A stretch of 64,000 nucleotides of DNA from Neoarius graeffei (GCF_027579695.1 NC_083572.1:19237421-19301420), one strand, 5' to 3'; counted from the first letter of the stretch, positions 33,530 through 43,953 are shown. Notes: generated by a model from the letters alone, not told the origin. Numbers and translations are program-made.

Positions 33530-36500
33530 GGAGCGTCTCCTGACGTTCCCAGGGCGATCCGGATGGGCCGAATGGAAGTCCCGACATAGTTCTTTATCAA
33601 GGACATCCCGAGCAGGAACCCAGCAGCGCTCCTCAGGACCATAGCCCTCCCAGTCCACCAGATATTGCAACCCGCCGCGGACCCGGCGGGAGTCAAGCAG
33701 GCGATTCACAGTGAACACAGTCTGCCCCTGGAAGATGCGGGGGGGTGGGGGGTTCCTAGGGGCAGGGGCATACGTAGACGTCAGTACGGGCCGTAACAGG
33801 GAAACATGGAAAGTGGGGTTGATCCTCAGAGTCCGGGGCAACTGGAGCCGGTAGGAGACAGGGTTCACCCTGCGCACCACCTTGAAGGGGCCAATGTAGC
33901 GAGGAGCAAGCTTGCGGTTCTCCACCCGCAGTGGAAGGTCCTTAGTGGACAGCCAAACACGCTGCCCAGGGCGGAAAGCGTGTGCAGGTCTTCTATGGCG
34001 GTTGGCCTGAGTCTGGTTGGTTCTGGAGGTCTGTATGAGGGTCTTCCTGACCTTGCTCCAGGTCTTGCGACACCGTCTCACATATTGGTTGACCGAGGGC
34101 ACCCCCGCGTCCTCCTCCTGGTCCGGGAACAGAGGTGGCTGGAACCCGAATTGGCACTGGAATGGCGACAGCTTGGTGGCCGATGACTGCAGGGTGTTGT
34201 GGGCGTACTCCGCCCATGGCAGCCAGGTGCTCCACGATGTCGGGTTATCCATAGCCAGGCCTCGCAGGGTGGTTTCCAGGTCCTGGTTGAGCCTCTCCGT
34301 CTGACCATTGGACTGTGGGTGAAACCCAGAGGAGAGGCTGGCAGTGGCTCCGATGACCTTGCAGAACCCGTGCCACACTCGGGAGGAGAACTGGGGCCCT
34401 CGGTCTGAGACGATGTCCTGTGGAAGACCAAAGACTCGGAAGACATGATTAAACAAAAGTTTCGCAGTTTCAAGAGCAGAGGGGAGTTTGCACAGTGGTA
34501 TGAAGCGGCAGGCCTTGGAGAATCTGTCAACTAAGACCAAAATGACCGTGTTACCTTGTGACTCAGGGAGACCCGTGATAAAGTCGACTGCCACGTGGGA
34601 CCAGGGACGCCGGGGAATGGTCAGAGGATGCAGGAGACCCTGGGGACGCTGTCGTGGGTTCTTGGTTCTGGTGCAAACCTCACAGGACAGGACAAATGAC
34701 CTTACTTCCTGCTCCATGTTAGGCCACCAGAAGCGTCTTTTCAGGAAGTCCAGGGTCCTCCGAGCTCCCGGGTGGGCGGTGAGAGGGGAAGAGTGACCCC
34801 ACTGGAGAACCTTGGCCCGGGCTTGATGTGGGACGTACAAGAGGCCTGGTGGCCCCGTCCCAGGACCGGGGTCCTGGCGTTGGGCTCGTCGGACAGCCTC
34901 CTCAATACCCCAGCGGACAGGGGCCACAATCCGGGACACAGGGATAATAGGCCCGACTTCATTCTCCCTGTTAGTGGCAGAGAACAGTCTGGACAGTGCG
35001 TCAGGTTTGGTGTTCTTGGAGCCGGGGCGGTATGAGAGGGTGAAGTCAAATCGACTGAAAAACAGGGCCCACCTAGCCTGTCGAGGGTTCAGTCTCTTGG
35101 CTTGCTGGAGGTACTCCAGGTTCTTGTGGTCAGTCCAAACCAGGAATGGATGTTGTGCTCCCTCCAGCCAGTGCCTCCACTCCTCAAGGGCCAGTTTGAC
35201 CGCTAGCAGTTCTCGATCCCCCACATCGTACCGGGACTCAGCAGGACTCAGGCGGTGGGAGAAGTAAGCGCAGGGGTGCAGCTTTCCTTCCGAACGTTGA
35301 GAGAGCACCGCGCCGACACCACTGTCCGAGGCGTCCACCTCCACGATGAATGGTTGGGAGGTGTCCGGGAGAACCAGAATGGGTGCCGTGCAGAAGCGGT
35401 CCTTGAGGTCTTTGAACGCCTTTTCTGCCTGAGGAGACCAGCCATAAGATCCACCTGTCCCTTTGGTGAGGTCTGACATGGGTGCTGCCACAGAACTGAA
35501 GTTCCTGATGAACTTGCGGTAGAAGTTAGCGAATCCTAAGAACCGCTGAACCTCCTTAACGGACTTGGGAGTAGGCCAATCCCGGACGGCCAGGGTCTTG
35601 GCAGGGTCCATTTGGAGTTGGCCTGTCCGTACAATAAATCCCAGAAAGGAGACCTCGGGAACATGAAATTCGCATTTCTGGGCCTTGGCGAACAGATTGT
35701 TCTGTAGCAGCCTCTGGAGAACCTGGCGGACATGGTGGCGGTGCTCCTGCACGGTCTTGGAAAAGATAAGGATGTCATCGAGGTAGACAAAAACGTATAG
35801 GTTAATCATGTCCCTTAAGACGTCGTTGATTAGGGCCTGAAAAACAGCTGGTGCGTTGGTGAGTCCGAAGGGCATCACCTGGTATTCGTAGTGCCCAGAC
35901 GGGGTGTTAAAGGCAGTCTTCCACTCGTCTCCCTGTCGGATACGGATGAGGTGGTATGCGTTCCGTAGGTCCAACTTGGTGAAGACGGTGGCGCCTTGGA
36001 GCAGGTCGAAAGCTGTGGACATCAGCGGAAGGGGATATCGGTTGCGCACAGTGATCTTATTCAGGCCCCTGTAATCAATACATGGTCGGAGCCCCCCATC
36101 CTTCTTGCCGACAAAGAAGAAGCCGGCTCCAGCAGGTGAAGTGGAGGGTCGAATAAACCCAGAGACCAGGGCATCTTTGAGGTATTCCTCCATGGCCTTG
36201 CGTTCTGGCTGAGAGAGTGAAAACAGTCTGCCACGAGGAGGGGTAGTCCCAGGGAGCAAGTCGATGGCACAGTCGTAGGCCCGGTGCGGAGGAAGAACGG
36301 CGGCCCTGCTCTTGCTGAATACCTCCTTGAGATCCCAGTACTCTGTGGGAACTTGAGATAACTCGGTGAGATCAGGGGGCTCGGCAGGAGACACAGGAGA
36401 GCTAGAGAGCAGACAAGAGGCATGGCATGCAGGGCCCCATTCCACAACCTGGCTTGTTACCCAGTCTATGCGAGGGTTGTGGCGAGTAAGCCAAGGAAGG

Positions 36501-36922
36501 CCTAGAATAACTGGGAACTCAGGTGAAGGAATCAGGTGCAGGGATATTTCTTCCTTGTGACCTTGAGACTGGAGGAAAACTGGAGAAGTAACTTGGGTGA
36601 CTCTTCCATCACCTAACGCTTGGCCATCGAGGGCAGACACAGACAGTGGGACTTCAAGAGGTGCAGTCGGAATATTGATGCTTTGGGCGAAGTGAATATC
36701 CATAAAGTTCCCAGCCGCCCCTGAGTCTATCAAAGCTTGACAAGAGTGGACAGACTCACCCCAGGAGATGGAGACCGGGATGTAGATTCCTTGGCCAGAG
36801 AGTCCGGGAGAGAGGGTAGGCCCCGTCACAACCCTCCCTCGGCTGGACGGGGCGGTCCTTTTCCCAAGAGTTCGGGACATGATGCTCGGAAGTGACCAGG
36901 CTTGCCACAGTAGATGCAGCAC
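33527..36922 (-). CDS. pol: Pol polyprotein: protease, RT, RNase H, integrase, chromodomain
   Basis: About 1131 codons remain open; the true product is a Gag-Pol fusion made by frameshifting, so the first ~20 residues upstream of the slip are not natural. Domains in order: aspartic protease with DSG at about residue 66; reverse transcriptase with [12 protein letters not shown] and active site YLDD near 380; RNase H with [12 protein letters not shown] near 527 and TDHKNLEYL; integrase with an HHCC zinc region (about 709-745), then catalytic Asp near 779 (DFITGLP), Asp near 839 (SDRGPQF) and Glu near 875 (QTERLN); chromodomain around 1085-1101 ([15 protein letters not shown]), which steers integration by binding histone tails. 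It ends at a TAG directly before the polypurine tract. No frameshift or stop seen. Confidence 0.95.
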   Translation of the reverse strand: MLHLLWQAWSLPSIMSRTLGKRTAPSSRGRVVTGPTLSPGLSGQGIYIPVSISWGESVHSCQALIDSGAAGNFMDIHFAQSINIPTAPLEVPLSVSALDGQALGDGRVTQVTSPVFLQSQGHKEEISLHLIPSPEFPVILGLPWLTRHNPRIDWVTSQVVEWGPACHASCLLSSSPVSPAEPPDLTELSQVPTEYWDLKEVFSKSRAAVLPPHRAYDCAIDLLPGTTPPRGRLFSLSQPERKAMEEYLKDALVSGFIRPSTSPAGAGFFFVGKKDGGLRPCIDYRGLNKITVRNRYPLPLMSTAFDLLQGATVFTKLDLRNAYHLIRIRQGDEWKTAFNTPSGHYEYQVMPFGLTNAPAVFQALINDVLRDMINLYVFVYLDDILIFSKTVQEHRHHVRQVLQRLLQNNLFAKAQKCEFHVPEVSFLGFIVRTGQLQMDPAKTLAVRDWPTPKSVKEVQRFLGFANFYRKFIRNFSSVAAPMSDLTKGTGGSYGWSPQAEKAFKDLKDRFCTAPILVLPDTSQPFIVEVDASDSGVGAVLSQRSEGKLHPCAYFSHRLSPAESRYDVGDRELLAVKLALEEWRHWLEGAQHPFLVWTDHKNLEYLQQAKRLNPRQARWALFFSRFDFTLSYRPGSKNTKPDALSRLFSATNRENEVGPIIPVSRIVAPVRWGIEEAVRRAQRQDPGPGTGPPGLLYVPHQARAKVLQWGHSSPLTAHPGARRTLDFLKRRFWWPNMEQEVRSFVLSCEVCTRTKNPRQRPQGLLHPLTIPRRPWSHVAVDFITGLPESQGNTVILVLVDRFSKACRFIPLCKLPSALETAKLLFNHVFRVFGLPQDIVSDRGPQFSSRVWHGFCKVIGATASLSSGFHPQSNGQTERLNQDLETTLRGLAMDNPTSWSTWLPWAEYAHNTLQSSATKLSPFQCQFGFQPPLFPDQEEDAGVPSVNQYVRRCRKTWSKVRKTLIQTSRTNQTQANRHRRPAHAFRPGQRVWLSTKDLPLRVENRKLAPRYIGPFKVVRRVNPVSYRLQLPRTLRINPTFHVSLLRPVLTSTYAPAPRNPPPPRIFQGQTVFTVNRLLDSRRVRGGLQYLVDWEGYGPEERCWVPARDVLDKELCRDFHSAHPDRPGNVRRRS

Positions 36923-37839
36923 TTGTCCCTCCTTCTGCGCTCCCTCTCAGATGCGGAGAGGCGAGTACGACCCACTTGCATGGGTTCTGGACAGTCACTG
37001 AAGGAGGTAGACGGTCTCCAGGTAGAGGTAGGGAGGCTGGGGGGGCTCAAGGCTTGGTGGCGTTCTCTCATCCTGTTGTCCAGACGAATAGCATGTGAGA
37101 TGAGGGTTTCGAGGTCACTTGGGCATCCAATAGAGGCCAGACCGTCCTTGATGGGGTCAGACAGACCATGGTGGAAGGCTGACACCAGGGCAGTCTCGTT
37201 CCATCCACTTACTGCTGCGAGTGTTCGGAACGAGATGGCGTAATCTGCGACGCTTCCTCCTTGCCGGATGGACATGAGCTTTCGGGCTGCGTCGGTACTG
37301 ATGTCTGCCTGATCGAAGACCCGAAGCATCTCTTCAGAAAACAGCTGGAAATCAAAGCACTCAGGTCCCTGTCTTTGCCAGATAGCAGTAGCCCAGGCTC
37401 GCGCCTTACCAGCTAATAAGGTGATCACAAAGGCAATCTTGCGGCGATCCGTAGTGTAGGTGGTAGGCTGAAGCTCAAAGGTGAGTTGACACTGGGTAAG
37501 GAACTCTCGGCACTCACTGTGCTTGCCGTCATACCTCTGTGGTGCAGGAAGGCTGGGTTCGCGAGGTGAAGAAGGCAGCATTGCAGGAGGCACTGGAGCA
37601 GGAGTGGGAGCTGGATCAGGAGCAGGAACTGGATCAGGAGATGCAGGCAGAGATGTCAGCTGTGCCAGGGTTTTCCCAATTTGCTGAAGCAGTTCCTCGT
37701 GGCGAGCGAGGGCCTCACGTTGGCTGGTGAGCGTACGTCCATGAGCGTCCATGGTTGCTCCGAAGCGTGTCAAAGCTGCCATAATTCCCTGAAGGTTGGC
37801 CGGGTAGACAGTTGAAGCAGCCTCTGCTGAGTCGGTCAT
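36826..37839 (-). CDS. gag: Gag protein of the chromovirus
   Basis: A 337-residue open frame starting 13 bases inside the LTR boundary, so the 5' leader between LTR and ATG is almost only the primer site. It has a proline-rich linker around residues 60-100 (repeats of [11 protein letters not shown] type), then the capsid-like region with QLTFELQP and [20 protein letters not shown]. At 308-321 is a single zinc knuckle [14 protein letters not shown] (CX2CX4HX4C), which packages RNA. In life it assembles the cytoplasmic virus-like particle. It overlaps pol by 97 nt and contains the slippery heptamer near its end. The frame is intact and unlike host genes in composition. Confidence 0.93.
   Translation of the reverse strand: MTDSAEAASTVYPANLQGIMAALTRFGATMDAHGRTLTSQREALARHEELLQQIGKTLAQLTSLPASPDPVPAPDPAPTPAPVPPAMLPSSPREPSLPAPQRYDGKHSECREFLTQCQLTFELQPTTYTTDRRKIAFVITLLAGKARAWATAIWQRQGPECFDFQLFSEEMLRVFDQADISTDAARKLMSIRQGGSVADYAISFRTLAAVSGWNETALVSAFHHGLSDPIKDGLASIGCPSDLETLISHAIRLDNRMRERHQALSPPSLPTSTWRPSTSFSDCPEPMQVGRTRLSASERERRRRDKCCIYCGKPGHFRASCPELLGKGPPRPAEGGL
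36859..36865 (-). promoter_or_regulatory. -1 ribosomal frameshift heptamer G GGA AAA
   Basis: In the gag/pol overlap the gag frame reads TTG GGA AAA GGA. This is an exact X XXY YYZ heptamer, and slipping back one base gives GGG AAA AGG, which is the pol frame. Pol is offset by -1 from gag. Sushi-type elements and the gene PEG10 derived from one use a GGGAAAC site of the same design. I did not fold the downstream RNA. Confidence 0.85.
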
Positions 37840-37840
37840 G

Positions 37841-37851
37841 ACGGAGTCTTT
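37841..37851 (-). promoter_or_regulatory. Putative self-priming primer-binding site
   Basis: Starting one base after the 5' LTR, the minus strand reads AAAGACTCCGT, perfectly complementary over 11 bases to ACGGAGTCTTT at the presumed transcript start in the LTR. Tf1/sushi retrotransposons prime minus-strand synthesis by folding the RNA 5' end back onto the primer site instead of using a tRNA. There is no TGG start as expected for a tRNA primer. Confidence 0.85.
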
Positions 37852-37852
37852 C

Positions 37853-38331
37853 TGTTAGGGTTTTGCTGGGATTCGAACCTGGTTCGTTGGTGTGATAATC
37901 CAGCAAACCCCCACTAGGCCACCAGGGGGATGACTCAAATGCAGAGGCGTGAGGCGGAAGTAGAAAAAGAATCAAAAGGTTTATTTAAACTATATACACT
38001 ATATACAGGGCAAAACAAAAGACAAAAAAAAAACCAAAGAGTATAATCCAAAAGAAAAGCAAAGTGCAAAAATACAAAAGCTAAGAAGATCAAAAAACAC
38101 AGTACAAAGGAAACTGGAGATAAACATAACAGCACAAAGACTCCGTGACAAGAGGACTGAACTCAGGGGGTATAAATACACAAACTAAATTGAACACAGG
38201 TGAAGATAATTAGGCAATTAACACAAACACAAGACACAGGAACAGTGGCGGCCTCTAGAGGCCAAAATAAACACGACATGAAAAGGAAATAACAGCGGCC
38301 TCTAGAGGCCAAAACAGTCCTAGTCCTAACA
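37853..38331 (-). repeat. 5' LTR of the chromovirus
   Basis: On the minus strand it carries a TATA-like TATTTATA (38171-38178) and, about 25 bases downstream, ACGGAGTCTTT (38136-38146), the likely start of the transcript. Two copies of the perfect 14-bp palindrome GGCCTCTAGAGGCC lie at 38250-38263 and 38297-38310, upstream of the TATA box in the likely U3 region. Confidence 0.93.
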
Positions 38332-38808
38332 GTTTGACGTCAGGGCAGATTTGTTGTCATTTTTTTGGCGCAGATTGTGACGTTCTAAAACGCAAACCTC
38401 CGGTTATCTCTGTCCACACGAAAAGGCATACACGGAGTTTTCAAAAATCTTCACTTTGCCCGGAGTTTTTTTAAATATTCGTTTTTGATGTTTTTTTCAT
38501 CTGGATGACAGGCCAAAACGTAGAAAAATATCTTCGATTTAGCAGATACCCGGCTACGTGTGGACGGGGTCTAAGAGGCTGGAAAAGTTAAAGGTACAAA
38601 AAAGGAACAGCTGGAGGACCAAATTGCAACTCATTAGGTCAATTGGCAATAGGTCATTAACATGACTGGGTATAAAAAGAGCATCTTGGAGTGGCAGCAG
38701 CTCTCAGAAGTAAAGATGGGAAGAGGATCACCAATCCCCCTAATTCTGCACCGACAAATAGTGGAGCAATATCAGAAAGGAGTTTGACAGTGTAAAATTG
38801 CAAAGAGT

Positions 38809-39736
38809 TTGAACATATCATCATCTACAGTGCATAATATCATCAAAAGATTCAGAGAATCTGGAAGAATCTCTGTGCGTAAGGGTCAAGGCCGGAAAAC
38901 CATACTGGGTGCCCGTGATCTTCAGGCCCTTAGATGGCACTGCATCACATACAGGCATGCTTCTGTATTGGAAATCACAAAATGGGCTCAGGAATATGTC
39001 CAGAGAACATTATCTGTGAACACAATTCACCGTGCCATCCGCTGTTGCCAGCTAAAACTCTATAGTTCAAAGAAGAAGCCGTATCTAAACACGATCCAGA
39101 AGCGCAGATGTTTTCTCTGGGCCAAGGCTCATTTAAAATGGACTGTGGCAAAGTGGAAAACTGTTCTGTGGTCAGACTTCAAAACTTGAAGTTCTTTATG
39201 GAAATCAGGGACGCCGTGTCATTCGGACTAAAGAGGAGAAGAACGACCCAAGTTGTTATCAGCGCTCAGTTCAGAAGCCTGCATCTCTGATGATATGGGA
39301 TTGCATTAGTGCGTGTGGCATGGGCAGCTTACACATCTGGAAAGACACCATCAATGCTGAAAGGTATATCCAGGTTCTAGAGCAACATATGCTCCCATCC
39401 AGACGACGTCTCTTTCAGGGAAGACCTTGCATTTTCCAACATGACAATGCCAAACCACATACTGCATCAATTACAGCATCATGGCTGCGTAGAAGAAGGG
39501 TTCGGGTACTGAATTGGCCAGCCTGCAGTCCAGATCTTTCACCCATAGAAAACATTTGTCGCATCATAAAACGGAAGATACGACAAAAAAGACCTAAGAC
39601 AGTTGAGCAACTAGAATCCTACATTAGACAAGAATGGGTTAACATTCCTATCCCTAAACTTGAGCAACTTGTCTCCTCAGTCCCCAGACGTTTACAGACT
39701 GTTGTAAAGAGAAAAAGGGATGTCTCGCAGTGGTAA
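38809..39736 (+). pseudogene. Tc1-type transposase of the nested element, frameshifted
   Basis: The N-terminal HTH part (38809-39189) is open and has Gln where the sister copy (27340) has a stop. At about 39175 a small deletion changes SDESRF to SDFKT and shifts the frame. The C-terminal part resumes at 39290-39736 with FQHDNAKPHT and SPDLSPIENIC (Trp to Cys after the catalytic Glu). So this copy and the 26653-27582 copy are broken at different places. Confidence 0.88.
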
Positions 39737-40080
39737 ACATGGCCTTGTCCCAACTTTTTTGAGATGCGTTGTTGTCATGAAATTTCAAATCACCTAATTT
39801 TTTTCTTTAAATGATACATTTTCTCAGTTTAAACATTTGATATGTCATCTATGTTCTATTCTGAATAAAATATGGAATTTTGAAACTTCCACATCATTGC
39901 ATTCCGTTTTTATTTACAATTTGTACTTTGTCCCAACTTTTTTGGAATCGAGGTTCTACTTCAGCACTGGTCGTTCTTGGATTCTCTCGGCTACCTGCAT
40001 TTATTGTTCGTCACTTTGAATAAAAACGTCAGCTAAATGACTGTAATGTTTGAATAATGTAAATAATTACATAGAATTAA

Positions 40081-40753
40081 AGGGGAACTGAAGTAGTTTT
40101 TAAATTTGCTTTATTTCTTAACGTGTTATTCAATTACGGTTTCGGTTTTAGTAACCTTATATCGTGACTCGTATTGGCAATTAATTGCAGTTAAATATTA
40201 TACTTATCGGCCTATTCAGTTTTTAGCCATGTTGAACTTAGTTCGTTTGGTCCACAGCAGGCGTCGCTTATCCGCGCGATCTTCATGAGACTTGTGTGAA
40301 ACTTCGAAACGTGAAGTGTCAGCCAGGTGTCAGTGCTGCCATTTTGAAAACTGTTTTCCAAACGAAATCTTGCACAAAAACGAGTTTAAATGACGATTAC
40401 TGCCTACTTTTTTCAAACTTTCCTGATTGCTATCAAAACAAACAAAACTTCCGGCTTGATTACATCAGCATTTAAAAGAGGGCGCGCCGTCTTTTGGCAA
40501 CATTGGCAGATGTTGGTCACTTTGATTTCCGCTGTACGTTTTACTTCCGTCCTACGATGTCTCGCACAGGTCTTGACGAATCTCGTTTATGGCCATTGCT
40601 TTGACATATGGACTGATATATTACATAGCATGTTTCAAACACTCATAACTTGCTATAGCAGTGACAAAATAGCGATCATAAATGCATTCCGATATTTAAT
40701 AAAATGAGAAATAGAATTTTGGTAATAAAAAAAAATTTGCCTTCAGTTCTCCT
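40081..40753. mobile_element. TTAA-flanked MITE, 673 bp
   Basis: AGGGGAACTGAAG at the left and CTTCAGTTCTCCT at the right are inverted repeats (one mismatch). TTAA flanks both sides (40077-40080 and 40754-40757). TTAA targets indicate Kolobok or piggyBac; the termini do not begin with CCC as in piggyBac, which favours Kolobok. No transposase is present; the frame at 40390-40707 is not recognisable. Confidence 0.75.
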
Positions 40754-40930
40754 TTAATGTTGTTGATTTAATCCATTTCTGAGGGCGTAAGTTAAACGCT
40801 GTGGGGTGTTATTCAAATAAAAATGGTTTTAAATTTGTGCGTTCGACTAGAGGAAATTTTAAGGGCCACTTTATTTTGGCCTGGGCCACTAAGAATTCAG
40901 GGATACTGGCCCGAGTGGCCATGGTGTTGG

Positions 40931-42030
40931 GAAATGGTTGTTTGCTGTGTAGGAAGTGGACTTGTATAAGGAAATGATTATATAGAAAAGTCAAACAGAA
41001 GTATAAAGGCATCACAGTGCTTATTGGATATTCAAGAAAGTTTGCTAATAAACGGCCAGACCATTTGTTAATTAAAAGCAAAAAATGAGGGTTTTTTATT
41101 TTTTTGTTTTGTCAGGATCTTTACCCTAATAACAAATTAAACTAATTGGAACCAATAGGTGAATGAACGGAGTGTTGAAAAATTGGGAAACGATGTAATG
41201 TTGAACCTTTCCTGACTTGTATCATCCTTTGCTTTAGTGACGAAATATCCTACAAATATTTGTTCTGTCCAGTTGTTATTCATGAACTTGGCCCCATGCC
41301 TCTGTCTGTCTTGCTTGACCTGTGTGCATTTGAATGATGTGTATTCATATTAGAGTAACATTTAGACTATCTCACACGTGCCGTTTTATTTCATCCTGAT
41401 GGGTGTGTCACGTTGCAGAACGCCAGACGGAGTGACCATGTGATACGGAACTAGAACGAACCATGAATGTGTAAGGGTGTATGAATGTGACTCTGCGAGC
41501 GTAGGTGTATGCATGTGGGTGAATCACGGCTTTTGTGTCTCTGCCATGGTGTTAGGCGGAAACACCAAAATGAGAGAGACAAACCACAGGGAGATGGCAC
41601 CTTTCGGATTGGCTGTCAGGCTGTTGCTATGGGAGGTTAGATTGCCCTCTCATTGGTCACTTCAAGCAGCCGAGGATTGTGCTATGTGGTTATGGCAATA
41701 GACAGGAAGTTGGAGATTATCGTTGGGAGATTGAATGTACAGGATGTGCTACAGCGCTGAGGATCAGACTGCAACACTATTTGAGAGCAACAATAAGTAA
41801 AACCACTGTTCCGTTCTGGCCGACCAGTAATGGAGAGGAGAGATCATCATGGTCAGGCATGTTCAGAGACGGAGCAAACAAGAAGACAGAAGGATGGGGA
41901 AATGGAAAGGAAAAATCGAGAGCAAAGGAGAATAACAAGGGGCATTAGAACAGGGAGAGAGAAAAATACAAAAGACTGAGAATGGGAAAGACTGAATCCA
42001 AGATGGAGAGAGGGGAACAGATGGAGAAGG

Positions 42031-42065
<35 letters not shown>

Positions 42066-42262
42066 CAATGAGTGACCGATTTGAGGTCATGGAGAGATGA
42101 AGAGAATATATTTATCTAAGCACCTCCTAAGTCATGATAATGAATTTATTTAGTGGATGGATGGAAGTACAAAGGTACATGAATAGATGTTTGGAAAGAT
42201 GATTGATGGACAGCTGGAAATGAGGGAAGAGATTGATGGATGGAAAGAGATACATGAATGAG
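40931..42262. other. Unassigned, ends in GA and GGAT-rich sequence
   Basis: No gene recognised. (GA)n at 42033-42061 and degenerate ATGGATGG-type sequence at 42155-42250 precede the transposon at 42268. Confidence 0.45.
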
Positions 42263-42496
42263 AGATTCAGGGCTCGACATTTAACTTTTAAACCCACTTG
42301 CCCTGGGGGGAAAGTGGGGGTTAATTTCCACTTGCCCCCCCAATATTATCACTTGCCCCCTATTTTGCGAGTATGACGACTTTCTTTCTTTATTTATTTA
42401 TTTTTAAACCATAGAATAGTTGTGAATTGCAACATAAAATGAAGATCACACATTGAACTGAAGTTTGGTTATTGATTTAAGTTTATTATTAAGTTT

Positions 42497-42869
42497 GGGG
42501 CAGCACGGTGGTGTAGTGGTTAGCACTGTTGCCTCACAGCAAGAAAGTCCTGGGTTCAAGCCCAGTGGCTGGCGAGGGTCTTTCTGTGTGGAGTTTGCAT
42601 ATTCTCCCTGCATCTGCGTGGGTTTCCTCCGGGTGCTCCGGTTTCCCCCACAGTCCAAAGACATGCAGGTTAGGTTAACTGGTGACTAAATTGACCGTAG
42701 GTGTGAATGTGAGTGTGAATGGTTGTTTGTCACTATGTGTCGGCCCTGCGATGACCTGGCGACTTGTCCAGGGTGTACCCCGCCTCTCGCCCATAATCAG
42801 CTGGGATAGGCTCCAGCTTGCCTGCGACCCTGTAGAACAGGATAAGCGGCTAGAGATAATGGATGGATG
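42497..42869 (+). mobile_element. tRNA-headed SINE (ATGGATGG tail)
   Basis: Starts GGGGCAGCACGGTGGTGTAG and ends TAGAGATAATGGATGGATG. Boxes A and B are present. No perfect target duplication recognised. Confidence 0.88.
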
Positions 42870-43107
42870 TTTGGTTTGGTTATTGGTTACTTGTAACTGA
42901 CTATGACAATTTTATCCAAAATAGTTTTTCCTGCCTTAGTTGATTTATTTCCATTTCACATGCCTGCAGCTGTTGTAAAGTTCAGTGTGTTTGTGTAGAA
43001 CTCTCGCAGACTGTAGGTTCATTACTCGATAATGTAGAAATCTATAACAGTTTGTATGAAGAAAATAGGGTGACACAGTACTGTGTTTGAGAATATTTGT
43101 ATATCTT

Positions 43108-43471
43108 CGGTGGTGTAGTGGTTAGCACGGTCGCCTCACAGCAAGAAGGTTCTGGGTTCGAGCCCCGGGGCCGGCGAGGGCCTTTCTGTGTGGAGTTTGC
43201 ATGTTCTCCCTGTGTCCGCGTGGGTTTCCTCCGGGTGCTCCGGTTTCCCCCACAGTCCAAAGGCATGCAGTTAGGTTGATGTGGGGCGGCCTTGGGCTGA
43301 GGTGCCCTTGAGCAAGGTACCTGACCCCTGACTGCTCCCCGGGCGCTCTGGTGTGGCTGCCCACTGCTCCAAGTGTGTGCGTGTGTTCACTGCTTCAGAT
43401 GGGTTAAATGCAGAGGATGAATTTCACTGTGCTTGAAGTGTGCATATGACGAATAAAGGTTTCTTATTCTT
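43108..43471 (+). mobile_element. Composite SINE: same head, different 3' tail
   Basis: The first ~165 bp are the tRNA-headed SINE (GGTGGTGTAGTGGTTAGCAC ... CAAAGGCATGCAGTTAGGTT). At about 43276 it switches to an unrelated tail (GGGGCGGCCTTGGGCTGAGG, CTTGAGCAAGGTACCTGACC, AGATGGGTTAAATGCAGAGG, ATGACGAATAAAGGTTTCTT). This tail is familiar from another fish SINE group, so the copy shows head/tail exchange. Confidence 0.82.
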
Positions 43472-43712
43472 ATCTTTTTTTGTATCATCCACCTCTATGT
43501 TGAAAAGAAGAAAAAACGTGCTGCGTCATGACAGACAGGATACTGTTTGAGTTAAAAATTGTTTAGTATGTAGGTTGTGGGTGTTTTTATACAGACCTGG
43601 CAACCTGTAACTGAGTCAGCGCAGCCGGCATGTCCTGATGTAGCACAGGGTTTTGTTTTGTTTTTTTAAATCAACCTAGAGGTGGATGATGTAACAAAAA
43701 AAAGAGAGATAA
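43471..43712. mobile_element. Small MITE with ~35-bp inverted ends
   Basis: The left TGTATCATCCACCTCTATGT and the right (other strand) TTACATCATCCACCTCTAGG form inverted arms, extended by T-rich sequence. About 240 bp, non-coding. Confidence 0.65.
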
Positions 43713-43868
43713 ATATTTTGCACAGGACTATGTTCCTCTGATAACAGAAACCAACTCTCTCTGCTCTTAATCTGTTCTGTACTTTCAGGATTTATCGCGC
43801 ATGTCGCTCCTTGTTGAGTTTTTTTATGCCCGAGTTGTTTGAAGCCGGCATGGGTGTCGCCACCATTG

Positions 43869-43898
43869 AATGTGAAGGGGACGTGTCCCCTTCACATT
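43869..43898. repeat. 14-bp-arm palindrome beside a C tract
   Basis: AATGTGAAGGGGAC and GTCCCCTTCACATT are perfect inverted arms with a 2-base centre. A run of about 22 C (43918-43939) followed by (CA)n lies 20 bases downstream. Confidence 0.9.
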
Positions 43899-43922
43899 TC
43901 ATAATTCTTTGTTTGGACCCCC

Positions 43923-43953
<31 letters not shown>

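Larger units (their letters stand above)
33035..38331 (-). mobile_element. Complete Ty3/gypsy chromovirus (Tf1/sushi type), probably young
   Basis: 5297 bp with LTRs at 33035-33513 and 37853-38331 (each 479 bp, TG...CA, apparently identical by eye) and a perfect 5-bp target duplication GTTTG (33030-33034 and 38332-38336). In transcription order: LTR, self-complementary primer site, gag, pol in the -1 frame (protease, RT, RNase H, integrase, chromodomain), polypurine tract, LTR. There is no envelope gene. Both frames are open from end to end. The C-terminal chromodomain and self-priming signal place it with the Tf1/sushi chromoviruses of fungi and fishes. It is likely the youngest insertion in the nest. 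Confidence 0.96.
32064..38571. mobile_element. PIF/Harbinger-like non-autonomous element, host of MITE and chromovirus
   Basis: The left end TGCCATGTACACACGTAGCC and the right end read on the other strand, GACCCCGTCCACACGTAGCC, then GGGTA in both, are ~25-bp inverted repeats. TAA flanks both sides (32061-32063 and 38572-38574). The uninterrupted Tc1 relative at 26432-28037 shows the pre-insertion site, which confirms the 3-bp duplication. Its own sequence is only about 600 bp; the rest is a second MITE (32373-32983) and the chromovirus (33035-38331). Confidence 0.88.
31844..39956 (+). mobile_element. Tc1-type transposon containing a 6.5 kb nested insertion
   Basis: The left terminus CAACCCCGATTCCAAAAAAG and the right terminus TTTTTTGGAATCGAGGTTC (slightly mutated) are the same family as 26432-28037, in opposite orientation, with TA at each flank. 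The element proper is 31844-32063 plus 38572-39956. It is interrupted by a PIF/Harbinger-like element at the TAA within GGCAATAAGAG. Confidence 0.92.
30730..40930. mobile_element. Possible host element around the big nest (ends tentative)
   Basis: Related GGGCCACT-rich ends lie at about 30735-30790 (CCAGGGCCACTAAAAGTTGA) and 40860-40920 (AAGGGCCACTTTATTTTGGC, CCTGGGCCACTAAGAATTC). The SWIM-type exon fragment at 31163 lies between them. I could not prove inverted termini or a target duplication, so this is a hypothesis that the two are ends of one transposon later filled by the Tc1 nest and a TTAA MITE. Confidence 0.3.

Noticed and set aside
34078..34530. 150-codon minus-strand frame and several plus-strand frames inside 33.8-37.8 kb
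   Set aside because: Shadows of the chromovirus gag/pol in other frames; no independent domains.
33035..38331. An envelope gene (endogenous retrovirus)
   Set aside because: Pol ends directly at the polypurine tract and LTR; there is no space for env, so this is a retrotransposon.
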